Shown here in pieces: positions 48,491 to 61,300 of a stretch of DNA of 64,000 bases. Source of the stretch: Serilophus lunatus (Eukaryota; Chordata; Aves; Passeriformes; Eurylaimidae); assembly GCA_013399895.1 (NCBI GenBank), contig VXBA01002631.1:4817-68816 (forward strand), in the 5' to 3' direction. Numbering within the stretch: position 1 is the stretch's first letter; each line of letters opens with the position of its first letter. A model generated the notes under the pieces. The model was not told where the DNA came from, ran no database searches, and was given only the letters and a program-made list of their open reading frames with translations. The translations under genes were made by a program, and so were the position numbers.

Positions 48491-51400
48491 CCTAACCAGA
48501 AAGGCCTCCTGTAGTCCAGTCTCACTGACTGGTGTCATAGCAGTCTGCGGCAGCAAGATGGCCCTATTCCACTGCCCAGCTAAATATCGCGCTGTACGTC
48601 TTGTATCGGGTTTAGGGATCAGCTGTTTTTTTGAAAGTTGGTTTTCCAGTGCATCGTGGCTTTCTGGACATGGCATACACTGCAGCTGCACAGGCCAGCA
48701 GGACTGGAGGGAATAAAGGGCATGAGAGCCTCCCATCCAGCAGCAACTCTCAGCTGCGCTTAAATGCAACATTAAACTGCAACTACTCTTTGTTTTGAGT
48801 CTAAGCTTTGACTCGAATTTGAGCAGTAAACTGATGTTTCATATCATGCAATAGCCTGTGTTAAGGGGTTCTCAAAGTTGACTGAGGGTGTGGTAGAGAA
48901 AGATGTGTGCATGTTGACAGATAACAAAATACTGCCTTTCTGGCAGCTTGGTGTCTAGAGACCCTTTTGTGTTAGTTAAGACTTGACATGAACTGCTGCC
49001 CTCACTATGTAAAATAATTAAGATGCTGAAATATCCCAGATCAGCCAAATGCCGTTGAACACAAAGTGCAACGAAAAATTATCTTACACAAGCAATGTAG
49101 CAGTTGTAAAGTTATTGCATTCATTCCCTCAAGGAAGCAAAGATTCTCAAGAGAGCGAAGAGGTTAGTCAAACAATATGTCATTTTTTTGTTAGATGAGC
49201 TTTAATTTAGACTACTGTAAACTGAATGAAAAAAACATGGAGAATGGAGATAAGGAGCTTTTGGGATTAAGAAATAAAAATAAACCCCAAACCCTTCATT
49301 ACTATTTTACAGCTTTTTCTAAGTGGTACTTTGCTCTCGCAGTTCTGAAATTAATGAAGTGTGCATGGATTATTGCTGAGCGTATTTTACTTCAAAGCTA
49401 GTTATCCCCAGAAGTCAGAGGCTTTGCATGACTGTTAATACAGTACTTTCCAGGCCACTATTCTAATACAAACTTCTTGATTTTGACTCGGTGCCAGAGG
49501 AGCAAAATAACATCCTTACCTATGTGCAGCTGTGACCGCAACATAAAATCAAGCAGGAAGAAGAGCTGATGCTGGGGGTTGTTTTCACTGCATTTAAGGC
49601 ATCTTTTAAAGAGTTGGAGCTCACACAAAGAGACGAGCCTGCACATGCCCTCCCAAGCAGCATGGCTGGTAGGGCACTTGGCCTTTCTTTTATAACTGCC
49701 ACAGTTTAGCCAGCACAGGTCAAGGCAAGGTATCTGTCAAACAGCACAGGTCCACGTGAGCGTTGTTATCGCACAGCAGCTTCCCTCATTTGCCTGTACC
49801 ACCTTACCTAGTGTGCAGCATGGCCCTCAGAGCTGCTCTGAGGACGATTTGGTGGCAGCCCAACTTGTGGTTGTTTTGAGAATTAGGAGGCAGCTGTAGA
49901 TACAGATCTGAAGGCTGGCTGCTGTAGCCTACTTTTGTATACAGACCTCGCTGCTCGTCCAGCTCCCAACCAAGCAAGCGCCACAGAAGCAGAAGTCAAC
50001 AACTGTTGGGTGTAAAGGGGGAAAAAGGGACTTGGCTGGATTTTTGTTAGTTTGTAATGCTGTTAGTGACTCAGTCTACAGTTTTGAGCTATGACTTTGC
50101 ATAACTGAAGAGGTTGCAGAAAAAGGCTGTATTGTTTCTTAGTTGCTCAAAGGAGCAGTTGTGTGACCATCAAGCTAGCATGGGAGCTAACCTCTTGAAG
50201 ATACAGTCTTATTTTTTCTACTCAGCATCTTCTAAGGAATAGAAACTCCTTGAGAGTGTATTTCTGAGAAGTTACCCTAATACACAAGAAAACTGGAACA
50301 GTGTTAGTAAAATTTCAAGTAATCAGTTCAGCACTGCTTCTTAGTCTTTTCCATGTGGTGAGCAACTTGAAAAGCATGACCAGCTACTTTATACTGACAT
50401 TTGCCTTTCAGCACGTTTCGGATACTTTCTGGTCTTAGAATGTTTTAAGAGACAAGATATTTTCGTCTGGTGTGGTGGTGATTTTTTTTAAAAACTGAAG
50501 AGCAGTAGTAACACTTGTGTTTAATCCCTCCCCAGTCCTTTTCCCCCAGGGCAGAGTAATTTGCTTTTCTTGGTATTAATGTATTTTCATTAAGGGATTG
50601 CATATCATATCACCAGCTAAAATATTCCCTGTTTCCAGAGCTGTCTCAAGGTGCTCTGCATATCCTCAGCACACAGCAGATAATAGGGCTTTTGCCCTGC
50701 CTTTCTTACCCCTCCCCATATCAAATAAAAAGTCAATCCTGCTATTTATTTGATCACAACACTAAACATATTAAGCTCAATTATCCATTACATCAAAATG
50801 TCTTCTGCCATCACGTTACTAGACCTCTCCTGGATCAAACTGGAGGCACGTGAACAGGGAATGTTTTCTTTTTTCATATCTGTAGCTGTATCTGCTTTGA
50901 AGATTGGCTTTGTAAGCTTCTCCCATTAACTAACAGATAGAAATCTTCCATATCCCTGTGTGCCTTCTCCAGATGCGGATTAAGTTCATTAATGACAACA
51001 GTAATCTCCCAGACTGTCTGACAGGTGTTGGTCTATGCCCCAGCACTAGTGCAGATTCTCACTTTGATGCTGTTAAATGAGTTAGAGCCCAGAGCACGGG
51101 TTTGAAGCAGATTGTCTCCGTGTAGTGCACTTTGACTTGAACATAAAGTTTTCAGATGGATCACCAGAGGCTGCACCGCAGATGAAAGCCTAACAGCCTC
51201 CACAACTCCTAGGTGGGAAAGTCCATGAGAGCAGGAAAGAGCTACTCTAAGCAAACATACACACAAAACCCACGCAGTGGGAACACAACCCTCAGCATCG
51301 GGTATTTTGATTTGCAGACCTGATATAGCTGTAGCCAGTGTTCATTATAAAATCCAGTCTAGTATTGAAATAATTTAAAATTGATGTATTGAACTCCCCC

Positions 51401-54004
51401 CAAAGGAAGACCTGTAAAATGGGAATATCCTTCTGAAAATTTGATCCAGCAGAAGTCTAACAGTCACAAAGACCTCACACAAGTGCTTTTCAGTCTTTTA
51501 TCAGTCTACAAGAGTCTCTGCAGCTGGCTGCACGGTGTTGGTGAATACCACAAACTGAAGGTGTATACACAGGGTGATACACCAAGATCTAGAGTACTGG
51601 AAAAGACATGGTCATCTGAACAACATTCATTTTAATGTAACAGGAGAAATCATTTACCCTCAGGCTGGAAAATGTGTGTAGTGTACTTAGAAGGTAGGAG
51701 AAGATACTCAGAAAATAAAGACGTTTGTAGACACAGAGTAACTAAACTGCCTAACAAACGAGTTCACTTTGGCAGGTTCCAAGTAGAAGGAATACAGATC
51801 TTGCTAGAGGCATAAATTAACAGATTTTTCTCATGTTTATAGCATAAGAGAATTATGAAAGAGATTTTAACATTAAAACCACACAGAAACATAAGTTAAA
51901 ATGTTAGAGAGCTGTGAGAACCTGCTGTGGAAAGCATGTGAGATAAGAGTGATTAGGATTGATTAGATAGGGTTAGAGGCAATTCAGATACTTTCCAAAC
52001 AGATGTGGTTTTTTTAGAGATCACTGCTGGGCTGCTCTTCAGCCTGCTGGGGGTAAAAAGTATAACCCAATAGATAAAAAGTCAAGGATAATGTAGATAG
52101 ACACATAGTGAGGGGAAAAAAAGTAATGAAATACCTTATGTAGCAGGATGGTATTTTTTCCTGAGCTTTTAAAATGAGGAGCAGCATTGTCTTTAAAAAT
52201 CCTTCATGTCCTGTCAGCTCAATGCAGACATCACTAAGTGAAGATCTTTGACTTGCATGTAGCCCTGCATGCTCTGATCTCTGGTGTAATTTTCTTCTGG
52301 CCTCTCCTCAAAATTAAGACCTCTCCAAAACACATAGTTAAAGGTCTCTTCTGTGGCCTTCCCTGAGAACACCCTTGCCAAGCAGTAGATAGAATAGTTT
52401 TTCTTCTCTGCTACCTGCCTACCATTATCTCCAGCCATAAGAAAGGCAGACTTCAAAGACACATTGGCCATGTTTGATGGGATTGGTTGTCCAGTGAGTA
52501 TGTTATTAATGGGCATTCTGAGGAAGAAGATGCAGCCTGTGTGTCTAAAATGAGTGATACAGCACTGTTTTTACATGACTTTAGTATCAGACATTTAACT
52601 TTCCATCAGTAAAACCTTTAGACTTGAATTTTTGCCTTGGCCCTTAATATCCTCTCTCCTTGGGATCCAGAGAACTGCAACATGATGTAGCTCACACACC
52701 AACCCACTCTGACTGCTGAGTTTAGACAGAAGAATGATGTTGCTTATTCCACAAGGACTGGAAAGCAACTGTCAGCACTTGGAGTTACAGTGTGAGCTGC
52801 TGCAATTCTGTGTTAAACAGAAAACAGAGAACTGCATGTGAGTTATTAGAGCTACAGCTATGTAAGATTAATCCTGGCATCCAGAAATGTTTCCTTGGAT
52901 TTTAGTGGGTATGTACATTTCTGGTCACAGCTGTACAAGCACCAGGAGAGAAAACTAAAAGCGTACATGCTTCAGAGTCTGCACTACAGTTAAAAATATA
53001 TAGCACAGTAGTACAAGTGAAAGGGAAAGTTGCTATCTGCAGCTTCCTCATTACATTTGGCCTAGCAATTGCTGGGACACAAAACTGCCCTGGACACACT
53101 GGTTTGCTGTAGTACAAAATTTCTACATGTAGCAAAGTTAGAAAAGCCACCTTAAGAGCTGGTTTAGAATAATAGCTCTTCTAAGATTCCCTGTGCTGTG
53201 TAGGAGTACATTAAGAAGATGGAAGCCATCAAACACCATTTGGAAAGGGGTCATGAGTAGCTTACCAAGAGTCCCATGTACACCGTGTATCAAAAATTGT
53301 ATCTTGGAACATTTCCACTTAGTTTCTTACCTAAAGTAGCTGTGGGCTCCTGCTGTATAGTGACGCCTCCTAACACTAGACACTCCCAGGTACTTTCTTT
53401 CAAACTTTGCTGCTTCTCAGCTGCTACTCTTTTTAACCTTTCTCCTTTGAGCCTCACAGGTGCAAAGTTTTCAGTTGAAAAATGTGCTGTTTAACTCTGC
53501 CTTACTCAGAACTGGTGAGGGACATGTTTCTCTAATCTTAACCCCACTAGTTATGAAGGATGGATGCTTAAAAAAATAAGTTGTCTGAATTTATGTTACT
53601 TTTTTTTTTTCCCCAGTCAGGGATTAATTATGAGTTCCACAGGCTTCTGAGTAAAAGATTTGAATTCCAGGGATGTATATGAGATACAACCACTGTTAAA
53701 CACAAGATGTTTGCTTCCCATGTTTATTACAAAATCTATGGTGATCACTGCGTCCATTTAATTGGAGTTTTGCCACCAACTTAAACAGGTAGCTCAGGTC
53801 CAAATTCTTTGACAGAATGGAAAGATTTACTCCAAGGGTGGGATGTAGTAGAAAGATTAGAAGCTGAGCAGTTGCTTTTACATAGTGAACATGTCCTGGC
53901 TTGATGAGGTTATTTCCTGAACATAAACAAGCAATGGTGCAAAGTTGCAAACCTTTGTATGGGATGCATCTGCTGGAAATTATGACAAAAGCTAACGATC
54001 TTCA

Positions 54005-54062
54005 CCTCACTGAAGTCGATGAAACATTTTCCATGTACTTGACTGGAGCCAGGATTTTGCCG
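54005..54062. repeat. Possible ancient palindromic element
   Basis: cctcactgaagtcgatgaaa, then ttccatgtacttgactggag and ccaggattttgcc follow the core-and-arm order of the same old family as at 17145-17213. Diverged; assigned by pattern only. Confidence 0.4.
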
Positions 54063-55582
54063 TAGACACTTATACCCTAACTTTGCAGGAGTTAATGTAC
54101 ACTGCACTGTAAATTCCTCTGAAAACTGTTTTAGCTCTTCTCCTCCCCAGTTTTCCCTTTTTCTTTAGGCTGAGTTTTAAAATGCTTTCTAAACCTTCTT
54201 CATTTCCATTCCCCTTTTTTAACCAGAAACTGAGTAGATACCCTTTCAGCGTTCTGCTTGAGCAACACCATTGGTGTCACTTCTACACTGTATTCATCAT
54301 AATGCACAGTAGTATGATGTCTTCCATCAGAATTTCAAAGCACTTAAGAAATATTAATTAAATGTTATGTCTCTTTGAGGTATGCAAGTAATTAATTTTG
54401 TAAGCCAATGCCATATAAAGGAGAGAGAAGGCTGAATTCTCACATTAGTGCATAGCCTCTTACTCGTTTACAGTTATTTTCTGCATGGGTCCATAAGTTC
54501 CTTATGCAACTTTTGTAATGGCCTCAGTAACAGGAACATCTGTGAAGCTGAACTGAAAGACATCTATCGTCTTTCCATTATGTGAAAGCATGTTCTCTCA
54601 AATTCATTGTAAAATGCAATTGTGGTAAATCAAGTCAGTAGAGAAGACAGGTGAAGAACTTGATACTTGAGCTCCAGCCCTGCCTTCATCAGAGCAAGTG
54701 CTCCTAAATTTTTGGTGTCCCTTGTTTGCTTTCTACAGGTAGCAAAGGACTTCCTAGATGCTGCAGGCTTTCTTTTCCCAAACACATTTACTCTTTCCAC
54801 CTGGAAATCGCATTCAGGCACATTTTGAGGACTTCATACATTTGTCTGGGGTTTCCAGATGTCTAGTAGCTGAAGGGAACAGCTACTTCTGAAGTAGTTG
54901 CTCATGCCTAGAAACCAACACTGTGAGCATGCATTGCAGTTACAGAACATGAAGCCTCCAGCAGGAGCTCTGTGTGTGTGCTGTGCTGTCCAGCCATGCA
55001 CATGAAGTGCAAAACCTCAGAAACATCAGACTTGTAGACATACTGTGCAGCTACTGAGGTTGTGCAGTCAGCCCCGTGCTTTCATGGGGGAACTACACAG
55101 TTATTTGCATTTGGATTATACATCCCTTGCTCCTGGGTGTGCTGCAGCTGCTGCATGTGCACATAGTTTCTTATACCCGCAAAATCCTCTGCAGACATTT
55201 GGGATTCCTATTGCTCTAGTTGGCACTAATATACACACTCCTCCACCAAAGCAACAGGATGCTTACTTGTTCCATTTCTCCTTTTGTTACCCCCTTCCCT
55301 TCTACTAACAAGTTCTTGCACTAAGCAGTGCTTCCATGACACACCCTCAGACAATTTCAGTTTGCACAGCAGAGAGAAGTGGATGTCCCCAGTCCTTTGC
55401 ACTTCCAGAAGTCATTGCTCTTGGTCATCCTGCTGCTTACCTGGTGCTGGTTCTGGCACGTGTTGGATCCCTCCATTAGCCACTCTGACCTATTAGCCTG
55501 GAAGAAAAATATCAGAAAGGTGGGTAGCTTTCTCTGAAATAGTGAGGTAAATCTGCTGACCAAGTGACTGATTTAAGGTGAA

Positions 55583-56465
55583 CGATCAGCAAATTTGCCC
55601 ATGATACCAAGCTGTGTGGTGTGGTGTGCACAGGGAGGGAAGGGATGCCATCCAAAGGGACCTTGGCAGGCTTGAGAGCTGGGCCCGTGTGAACCTTGTG
55701 AAGTGCAACAAGGCCAAATGCCAGGAGCTGCATATGGGTTGGGGCAATCCCAAGCACCAATACAGGCTGGGCAGAGCATGGACTGAGACCAGGCCTGAGG
55801 AGGAGGACTTGGGGGTGTTGGTTAATGATAAGCTTGACAGGAACCAGCAGTATATGCTTGAAGCTCAGAGATCCAACCGTGTTCTGGGCTGCATCAATAG
55901 CGGTGTGGTCGGCAGGCTGAGAGAGGTGATTCTGCCCCTCTGCTTTTGTGAGAACCCACCTGGAGTCCTGTGTCCAGCTCCAGGGCCCCCAAATAAAAAG
56001 GACATGGACAAGTTAGAACAAATCCAGAGGATGGCCACAAAGATGCTCAGAGGGCTGGAAGACAGAGCCTGTGAAGACAGGCTGAGAGAGCTGTGGCTGT
56101 TCAGCCTGGAGAAGGCTCTGGGGAGACCTTAGAGCAGCCTTCTGGTACCTGAAAGAAACATAAAAAAGCTGGATTTTTTATAAGGGCCTGTGATGATAGG
56201 ACAAGGGGGATCGTTTTAAACTGTAAGAGAATAGATTTCCGTTAGATATATGAGTAATTCTTTACTTGTGAGGGTGTTGAAACATTGAAATAGGTTGCCT
56301 AGAGAAGCTGTGGATATCTCGTCCCTGAAAGTGTTCAAGGCCAGGTTGCATGGGGCTTGGGCATCCTGATCTAGTGGGTGGCATCACTGCCCATGGCAGA
56401 GGGTTTGGAACCAGGTGATCTTTAAGGCCCCTTCCAATCCAAACCTTTCTATGACTGTATGATCA
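55583..56465 (+). mobile_element. CR1 LINE, 3' 0.9 kb with reverse-transcriptase C-terminus
   Basis: A plus-strand frame to 56132 encodes ISKFAHDTKLCG, GREGRDAIQRDLGRLESWAR, VNLVKCNKAKCQELHMGWGN and EEDLGVLVNDKLDRNQQYML, the C-terminal part of CR1 reverse transcriptase. The catalytic FADD box reads FAHD, with CAT at 55600-55602. The 3' UTR follows and ends in ttccaatccaaacctttcta plus degenerate octamers at about 56465. It is a 5'-truncated inactive copy. Confidence 0.92.
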
Positions 56466-57919
56466 GAGGAGCACCTGGGCTGCTACAAATGCGGCTGGGA
56501 GGCTGGGAAGGAGATTGAGAGACTCAGTCTCTCACTTTTGCAAATGACTTGTTAAATCAGCTCGCCTGCCTGTGATGTGGTAGTTTCATTTGTTTCTTTT
56601 GCAGAAGAGAGGACCTGCATTGCCTCTTTTTCTCTGCTCCTTGTCATTTATAGCTATGTCATTCATTCTATGAAAATTTGGGTGGATTCACAGTTTGTCA
56701 CAATATCACATTAGAATCATATATTTGGAAAGGTTATCAAGGATTTTCTATATCATTGCCTTACAGACAATTGCCTAATAAAATTTCTTTAGTATGTTTC
56801 TGTGGCCTCAAACAAGTTGGGTTATTTGTTTTCCACTGCTATTCACATGTTGGAGGCTAAAACCATTGCTATCATCATATTCAGAAACCTCTATGCTTTT
56901 TAAACATACTTATTCTAATTCTAAATTATCCTCAAAACAAGCTTTGAATCTGTGGCTTGCTGGTTTGAACTAGTTTCAAGATTGTACCTAAAGCTAAATA
57001 CAGCTCCCATATTGTGTGGAAATACTATGCTTCAAAATTAAACAGTCATTTGAGAAGGTTTTGTTGGCTGCCTCAGAGAGTGTCAATATGATACATTCTT
57101 CCCAATGCCCTGGAAAATAAATAAATATATATTTTCCCTCTCTACTGCCTACCATCCAGCTAGATTTGAACTGGAAGAGCAGAAAATCACACCCTGATGA
57201 AATTCTGATTATTCCTTCAGTATTGTTTGAGAAATGATGGAAGACTTCAGTGTTTATTAATAAAGCAATTTAGACATCTGTCTGCCTCAGTGGCGGAGCT
57301 CAGAAGATCAAAAGAACATTCTCATCTGCTTGACACACACACACCCAGTGTTCATTCATTAATGACATACTTTTAGCGTAGGTTATAACTGTACACATTG
57401 TACAACAAAGCAGTGCCATGAAGTCCCCTGTCCCTAGGGAACAGAGGGAGCAGGAAGAAAAGGTCTGGTTCATTAAAGCATTCCCAGTAGCTGAGAACAT
57501 CACTAACTCTGACATGTTTTACTGTGAACTTGGAAAGGGTGAGAAGAATAGCTGCACACCACTGTCTTAGTTTGATTGTATTGTTTGGAATGAATCCCCC
57601 ACCAATAAAATAATTCCTGATAAAAGGTGTTCTAGCTTTCAGAAGTCACACATTTGAAGCATATGCTATGGGGGGAGTGTTATATCAGTGCCCTGTAAAA
57701 TATGCACAAATTAATGGTTTGGAGCTGCTCATCTGTTTTGGTGGCAGAAAGGTCTAAATATATGAGTTTTAAGCCAAATATAATCCACTTTAGGTTCTGA
57801 AGAAAAAGAGAATCCATCTTTCCCTGACAGAGTAAAGAGACAAAACCCACTATGTTTGTCCATAGATACCCATTCCATAGAGTCTCTAGTCTAAAGACCT
57901 AAACTTAATCAAAAAGCAG
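56466..57919. other. Non-coding, nothing recognised
   Basis: Unique AT-rich sequence with a very short CA run near 57339-57349. No exon or repeat family seen. Confidence 0.5.
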
Positions 57920-58000
57920 AAAGCCCATGGTGAGGCAGTTGGAACTAGATGATCTTTAAGGTCTCTTCCAACCCAAACCATTGTATGATTCTATGATTTG
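57920..58000 (+). mobile_element. CR1 LINE 3'-end fragment
   Basis: ggcagttggaactagatgat followed by ctttaaggtctcttccaacc, caaaccattgtatgattctatgatt is a well-preserved CR1 3' tail with its octamers, on the plus strand. About 80 bases remain. Confidence 0.9.
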
Positions 58001-58305
58001 CTTCTTGGTTTTACATTTTTAAAAAATAAATTTTCTCTCACCTCCATTTGAGGAAAATCCCAGTTGTAATGAGTCTAACTGGGCAGATCCCAGATCACAC
58101 TTGTTCCTGGCATGGCAGTGTTGTCTTAGTGGCAGAGCACCAGAAATGAATGTGGCCCCCTCTCCCCATGAAAGTGAAAGTGTGTTAGCCAGTCGTGTCA
58201 GCACGCAGAGTAATGTGCCTTTGGATTGCACACAACTAATCCTCTTCATACTTTGCTGACTGTAACCTGCTTAGTCTTACATGAAATGTATTCGTCGTCT
58301 TTTCC

Positions 58306-58352
58306 TGAGCCGGATCCAAAGCCTGTCGAAGTCAGTGGAAAGAGTCCAGATA
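58306..58352. repeat. Possible ancient palindromic element
   Basis: gagccggatccaaagcctgt followed by cgaagtcagtggaaagagtcc matches one half of a palindromic sauropsid repeat (GGATCCAAAGCCCATTGAAGTCAATGG type), from memory. The second arm is not evident. Confidence 0.4.
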
Positions 58353-61300
58353 TTTTTTCAATAGTTTTGGAACTGATTCTATATGAACAGCTGGTCTAGC
58401 ACTGAGTCTTCTAGTTGAAAGACAGGGAAAATAAGCAGCACCAAACCACATTGGACTCGGCGCTGTATTAAATATATAAATGAAAGTAATGTGAAACTTG
58501 TAAAACCAGACTGGACAAAACACTCTGATACATGCTGCAGGGAGCAGTCTAGTGCTAGCGGGGGAATAAGTTAGCTATTTAGTGATTTCTTTTCCATAGC
58601 TCTTACTTTTCCACATATTCTGTAATGTAACAGTACTTTTTTCGTCTTGGGCAAATAGGTACCAGACAGCAGCACTGTAATGAGAACATATGTAGTGTTT
58701 GCTTTTATCTTACATTACAAAAGAAGTATGAATACTTTGTGTTATTTCAAGTATAAAATCACAGGTGTCAAATCATTTGGTGCTTTAAATGCTGTGCCAG
58801 AAAAAGTAATCCAGTAAAAATAGTTATGTCCTGTCAAAGCTGAGCAGTTAGTATTGTTATTACAGTTCCTTGCATGGCTCCTGCAGTGTAAGATGGCATA
58901 AAACAAGTGTAAGAGACCAGCAAGAGACTTGTCTGGAATCACCCAGAGCATAGAAGGACAGGAGGATGGAAACTAGGTAAATGTAAGGGCCCAAAGTGAG
59001 AATCTGTCTGGTCTGTTCTGCAATTAGTTTGAGCTTTAAAGATGTGGTTAAACAAAAGCTGGCTAACATCTTAGGAGCTGATTTTTACCCAGAGATGACA
59101 AAGAATTAAAGCAAAGAGTGATTTGTTCTTGGTTCTGGGTAACTATATGGTTGACCCTCTATCCTAAGGAGTGAACCATTTAAAAAGTAGAAGAATATTT
59201 ATCTGGAAAGTGTGAAGAATTTTATTATCTCTTTATGGCAGATGTCAGTGCAGAACAGAGTTTAAGATGCTTTGGCTGGGTTAAGGAGTGTTTTGCAAAC
59301 AGTGCCATCCACACTGAGTTGTGGTATGGATATAAAATTGTGAATGAATGTATGTCATGAAATTTTCAGGAGATACAAGAACAGGACATAGCAGAGCACA
59401 GCATGAGGTTTTGCTATGTGAATTTCTCCTCAATAGAACATGAAGAGCCACACACAATTTTTGCAGCTTCTGGGAATTAAGTTAATAGTTTTATTGTCCA
59501 TTCCACAAAAACTAGGTCTGAAGAAAATCTGTGTAGCAGATTATGTCCCTAAAGGGGGCAGAAGAGTCACTCCATTCAATATTTCTTCCAGGTCTTCTGA
59601 GCTACAATAAAACCTATACAGAGACAGTCTGATTTACTAAATTGGGAACACGCTGCTTCTGTCAGTATAGATGTTAGGAAGCTTATAAGAGAACATAGCA
59701 GCTGACAAGTGAATCTTTAAGCCCTGTCAAATCCCTTAGTTTATGACCAGTGTAAAGCAGTTCATATAAAAAAGAAACTTTTGCTCCTCAATTCATGTGC
59801 GTTTCCAGAGGAGATCTTCTTACTTTCATGGTGAAAATCAGAACATATTATACTTAAAATTTTCAGGATGAATTTTCAGGGTGCCTTGAAAAGCAATCCC
59901 CAACCCCAGCTCTCTTTCTCTACTTGAAAACCATAGAAGTCATAATCTTTGTCCACACTAGTATTTTAAGTAAGTGGTGTGAAGGGTGTGGCAGGCTGCA
60001 TAGTATGCTGCTGAACAGCAGGCCAGATCCTGGTGCTTAGAGGCTGCGGTTGTGTTAGAAAGTCGAAATGTCAAGGACATAGTGCACCAAAACTTGCCTG
60101 TCCTAACAGAGATAGGAGCTGAGGGGTTAATGGTCACACTTGTTGATTTACAGGAAAAACTTTTAATTTGGTTCCTCTTCGTTGCAAACCACATGCTCTT
60201 GCTCAGTGTAAATATCTCATGCTGCAGTGATTAAGTCCATTTTAGGTTCCTTTTTCATGCAAGTTTTGTTTCCATTAATCTGTGAAAAGGCTGTACCAAA
60301 AAACCAGAATCAGCTATGAAGGATAAATTATGGGGTTTTTCAGTTTCTGAAAAAAAATAATACTGCAGTAGGTCTGTCAGGAAGTAGATCAAAGGATGCA
60401 TCTGGTGCACCTCAGTATGCTGTAACATGAGCTATTTGTTCAATGGTTAGCTCTAGTTAACTAACATGACTATTCATTCTAAAATAAGCACTCTGGCAGT
60501 GTTTGCTCCCAGGCAAATACTTGTTCTGCTACAGTTCTTTCTTAGCTCAGCTGCCTCTGATCCCCTTTGCAAGTGCCGAAGTTGTTAGCCTTTGTAGTCA
60601 TGAGAGTTAATTACCACTCATTTTGTTCACTTTTCTGCATGGCCAAAAGCTTTTATGTCCTTTACATAATTCGGGAGTGGAAAGACTAGCCTGTGTTAAG
60701 GGACTGTTTCTTATGCAATGTATGATTAATAGTTGCCAAGAAGTGGTCTGCCACATGCTACTGCCAGGTTGGTGGCTGTGCAGCTGCACTGCTAATTACA
60801 TGGCTGGGCTGGTTAAGCACAGTGCATCTGATGGTGGAGATAGGCTCCAGGGCCCCGCAGGAGATCGGGGTTAGGTAAACTGGGCCACCTGGGAAGTGCT
60901 GGCTAGATGTGGCATCTGGGGACAGATGGGATGGATATCCTGGGGATGAAGTCTGGACATATGAAGAGAACAGCTACGAGCCGTGATACGAGACAGTGAG
61001 TAAGGAGCAGGGAAAGAAGTGAACAGGAAGCTAAAGTGATTCGTGTAGCAATCAGCTGTGCACAGCATGGCCCTTCACTGTTGGGCTGGACTCCTTTAGT
61101 GTTGGGAGTGGTTGTGGTAGAAGGAGAGGAGCATATATTATTGTTTAGCTTTTATATCAGTCCAAGAAAACTAGGTTTATCTTCCAGCCCAGAAGTGTTT
61201 TCGCCACAAAAGTGGATATTCAGTCATAGTGCTCTTTAGTGGTTGTGGCCTGGCAGGAAGCTCAACAGAGACTGCATACTTTTAGCATCTCTAATCTCTA

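Larger units (their letters stand above)
47951..55574. other. 7.6-kb non-coding stretch to the right of the CpG island
   Basis: No exon or known repeat recognised apart from an A/C-rich low-complexity tract at 48411-48490. Two old palindrome-like traces lie farther right (54005-54062 is listed separately). Likely the first intron of the plus-strand gene that starts at about 47.4 kb. Confidence 0.45.

Noticed and set aside
52214..52516. 100-codon minus-strand open frame
   Set aside because: Composition looks protein-like but I recognise no family, no flanking splice sites were convincing, and the length is compatible with chance.
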